From NCBI RefSeq assembly GCF_900141895.1, contig NZ_FQYT01000009.1:35024-99023 (forward strand): DNA of 64,000 nt. The letters run 5' to 3'. The notes beneath the pieces are model-generated. The model did not search any database. It saw only the letters and a list, made by a program, of their open reading frames with translations, and had not been told where the DNA came from. The position numbers and the translations under genes were made by a program. The DNA is from Parasporobacterium paucivorans DSM 15970 (GTDB lineage Bacteria > Bacillota > Clostridia > Lachnospirales > Lachnospiraceae). Positions 62,783-64,000 of the stretch are shown here, piece after piece. The stretch's first letter is position 1. Each line of letters opens with the position of its first letter.

Positions 62783-64000
62783 TTAGCTTTTTGCTGCAGC
62801 TCTGCTTTTTGGCAAGATTATATGCAGTACAATAGCTGCCAGGGATCCGATGGTAATGGATGAGCCGAATAAATAGGAAAGCAGGGTTGGCATCTGTCCG
62901 ACTACAGCTGCAGGCAGCAGACTGGAGCCTACGGTAATCATTATAACAAGACCCATATATAATCCGTTGCGTTCATCCTGGAAATGATGTGCCACACTCA
63001 TGAGGCCGCTCTGCGCAATGAGTGCCGTCATTATCAAAAACACTCCCCAGATAACAGCAGCAGGGACACATGCAATGATATTCATGATTTTAGGCAGAAA
63101 CGCCAATACTACGCATATTACACCGGCTCCAACTGCTGTCCATTTGCTCAGATTTTTTGTGACCGCGATAACACCTGAGTTCGTTCCATAGCTTGTTACC
63201 GGGACTCCGCAGAGAACCGCACCGATCATTGAGCCAATGCCCTCTCCGACGACACCTTGGTCAAGACGTTTATCTTCCAGTGGCTCTCCCGAAATTACAG
63301 AAACAGTGAACCATGTGCCCATCGCTTCAACAAACACTATGAAAAGAATAAATACCATGACCAGCACTACGCCAAAGTCAAATTTCGGAAGGCCAAAGTG
63401 GAAAATATCCGGTATGCCGACCCAGGGGGATGTTCCCACGGTCGCAAGATTGACATTGCCGAAGAAAGCTGAAAAAACCGTTCCCAGTATCATTGCATAG
63501 ATAACGCATCCTGAACGGAAGAATTTACCGACCTTGCTGGGATGCTTACCAATAAAGATCATAATGATCAAGATTACTGCTGTAAATCCGCCTTCAATGA
63601 AATTGATGTTTTGATCGCCAGGTGCCGTGATAAGAGAATTCCATGATGTAAACATCAGCGAAACGCCTACCACAACAATAACCATACCGGCAACGATTGG
63701 CGGAATTATGTGTTTTACCACTTTACTCAGGACTTTTAAATATCCCAGGGCGACGATTACCAGGCCGCTTATGATAATACTTCCAAAACACACGGCAAAC
63801 CCCTGTTTGGAGGCTATCGCGATAATCGCTCCAAGGGACGCGAATGACATGCCCTGGATAACCGGATATTTAAGGAAAAGGCCAGCCTGGATCACAGTCG
63901 CTAGACCACAGGCCAAAAACGTCAGCGCAATAAGTGCAGTGGCATCTGAAATGTTCAGCTGCATAACTGCTATCAGCACTACAGGCCCCAGGAACAGGTT
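62783..64000 (-). CDS. NCS2 (nucleobase:cation symporter-2) permease, 5' end outside the window
   Basis: At least 405 codons are visible and the frame stays open to the window edge; the GTG at 63979 is not a real start because the upstream codons continue the family pattern. The NAT signature is seen as SYGTNSGVIAVTK, and the substrate Glu is in VFVEAMGTWF. About 12 membrane segments are expected. NCS2 members take up uracil, xanthine or uric acid; the motif is closest to the uracil-type TYGENxG, with Glu replaced by Thr. The substrate is not decidable, and an aromatic substrate is a speculative option. Confidence 0.85.
   Translation of the reverse strand, partial: NLFLGPVVLIAVMQLNISDATALIALTFLACGLATVIQAGLFLKYPVIQGMSFASLGAIIAIASKQGFAVCFGSIIISGLVIVALGYLKVLSKVVKHIIPPIVAGMVIVVVGVSLMFTSWNSLITAPGDQNINFIEGGFTAVILIIMIFIGKHPSKVGKFFRSGCVIYAMILGTVFSAFFGNVNLATVGTSPWVGIPDIFHFGLPKFDFGVVLVMVFILFIVFVEAMGTWFTVSVISGEPLEDKRLDQGVVGEGIGSMIGAVLCGVPVTSYGTNSGVIAVTKNLSKWTAVGAGVICVVLAFLPKIMNIIACVPAAVIWGVFLIMTALIAQSGLMSVAHHFQDERNGLYMGLVIMITVGSSLLPAAVVGQMPTLLSYLFGSSITIGSLAAIVLHIILPKSRAAAKS

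Noticed and set aside
62783..64000. A complete permease starting at GTG 63979.
   Set aside because: The frame continues in the family pattern to the window edge, so the gene is truncated by the window; any purine riboswitch would lie outside.
1..64000. CRISPR arrays, insertion sequences, prophage genes, tRNA and rRNA genes.
   Set aside because: No direct-repeat array, transposase, phage module, or RNA gene was recognised when reading through; a covariance-model search was not possible.

Overview
The window reads as a chromosomal segment of an anaerobic, low-to-mid GC Gram-positive bacterium of the class Clostridia. Supporting signs are the conserved Clostridia gene orders (cmk-ispH-rpsA, scpA-scpB, recX-recA-cinA-pgsA-rimO-rpoZ-gmk-remA-yicC, recN-argR-nadK-tlyA-dxs-ispA-xseB-xseA-nusB), pyruvate:ferredoxin oxidoreductase, phosphate butyryltransferase plus butyrate kinase, and strong GGAGG ribosome sites. 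No tRNA, rRNA, CRISPR array or insertion sequence was seen. Several conserved strings stop where spore formers usually carry sporulation genes, which suggests a non-sporulating lineage; a gut Clostridium of the Anaerovoracaceae type is possible but is a guess.

Layout. Positions 1-37244 are almost entirely housekeeping, nearly all on the minus strand: isoprenoid start and ribosomal S1 (1-1670), chromosome segregation (2936-4256), envelope polymer synthesis (5117-7135), central carbon (nifJ, 7225-10749), nucleoside salvage (11663-14186), XerD, NudF, ProC, an aminotransferase, RNase Y, the recA region with a LexA box, then GMP kinase, RemA and YicC. The plus-strand rqcH (26610-28340) meets recN head on. 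The recN-to-nusB string follows and ends at an Asp23/Gls24 gene.

From 37455 the content becomes accessory and metabolic. Two OFA-type MFS carriers flank a terminator pair. A minus-strand string GntR-ptb-buk-(277-aa EthD-like protein)-OFA carrier looks like one regulated unit with palindromic GntR-type operators. Upstream lie an iron-sulfur flavoprotein with its own terminator and a divergent AraC regulator fused to a GH39-like domain whose expected nucleophile Glu is Gln. After a site-2 protease and an ABC-F protein comes a six-gene membrane complex (50407-57506) that resembles hydrogenase-4/complex I but lacks three of the four Ni-binding cysteines, i.e. an Ehr-type complex.

The last block (57715-64000) holds a two-subunit molybdopterin enzyme that matches pyrogallol-phloroglucinol transhydroxylase at the remembered active-site positions, followed upstream by a VOC protein, a LysR regulator and a truncated NCS2 permease. 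A working hypothesis is that the organism takes up and ferments trihydroxybenzene-type aromatics to butyrate, with the Ehr complex and PFOR handling ferredoxin. The transhydroxylase assignment is well supported; the link to the ptb-buk unit is inference from proximity.
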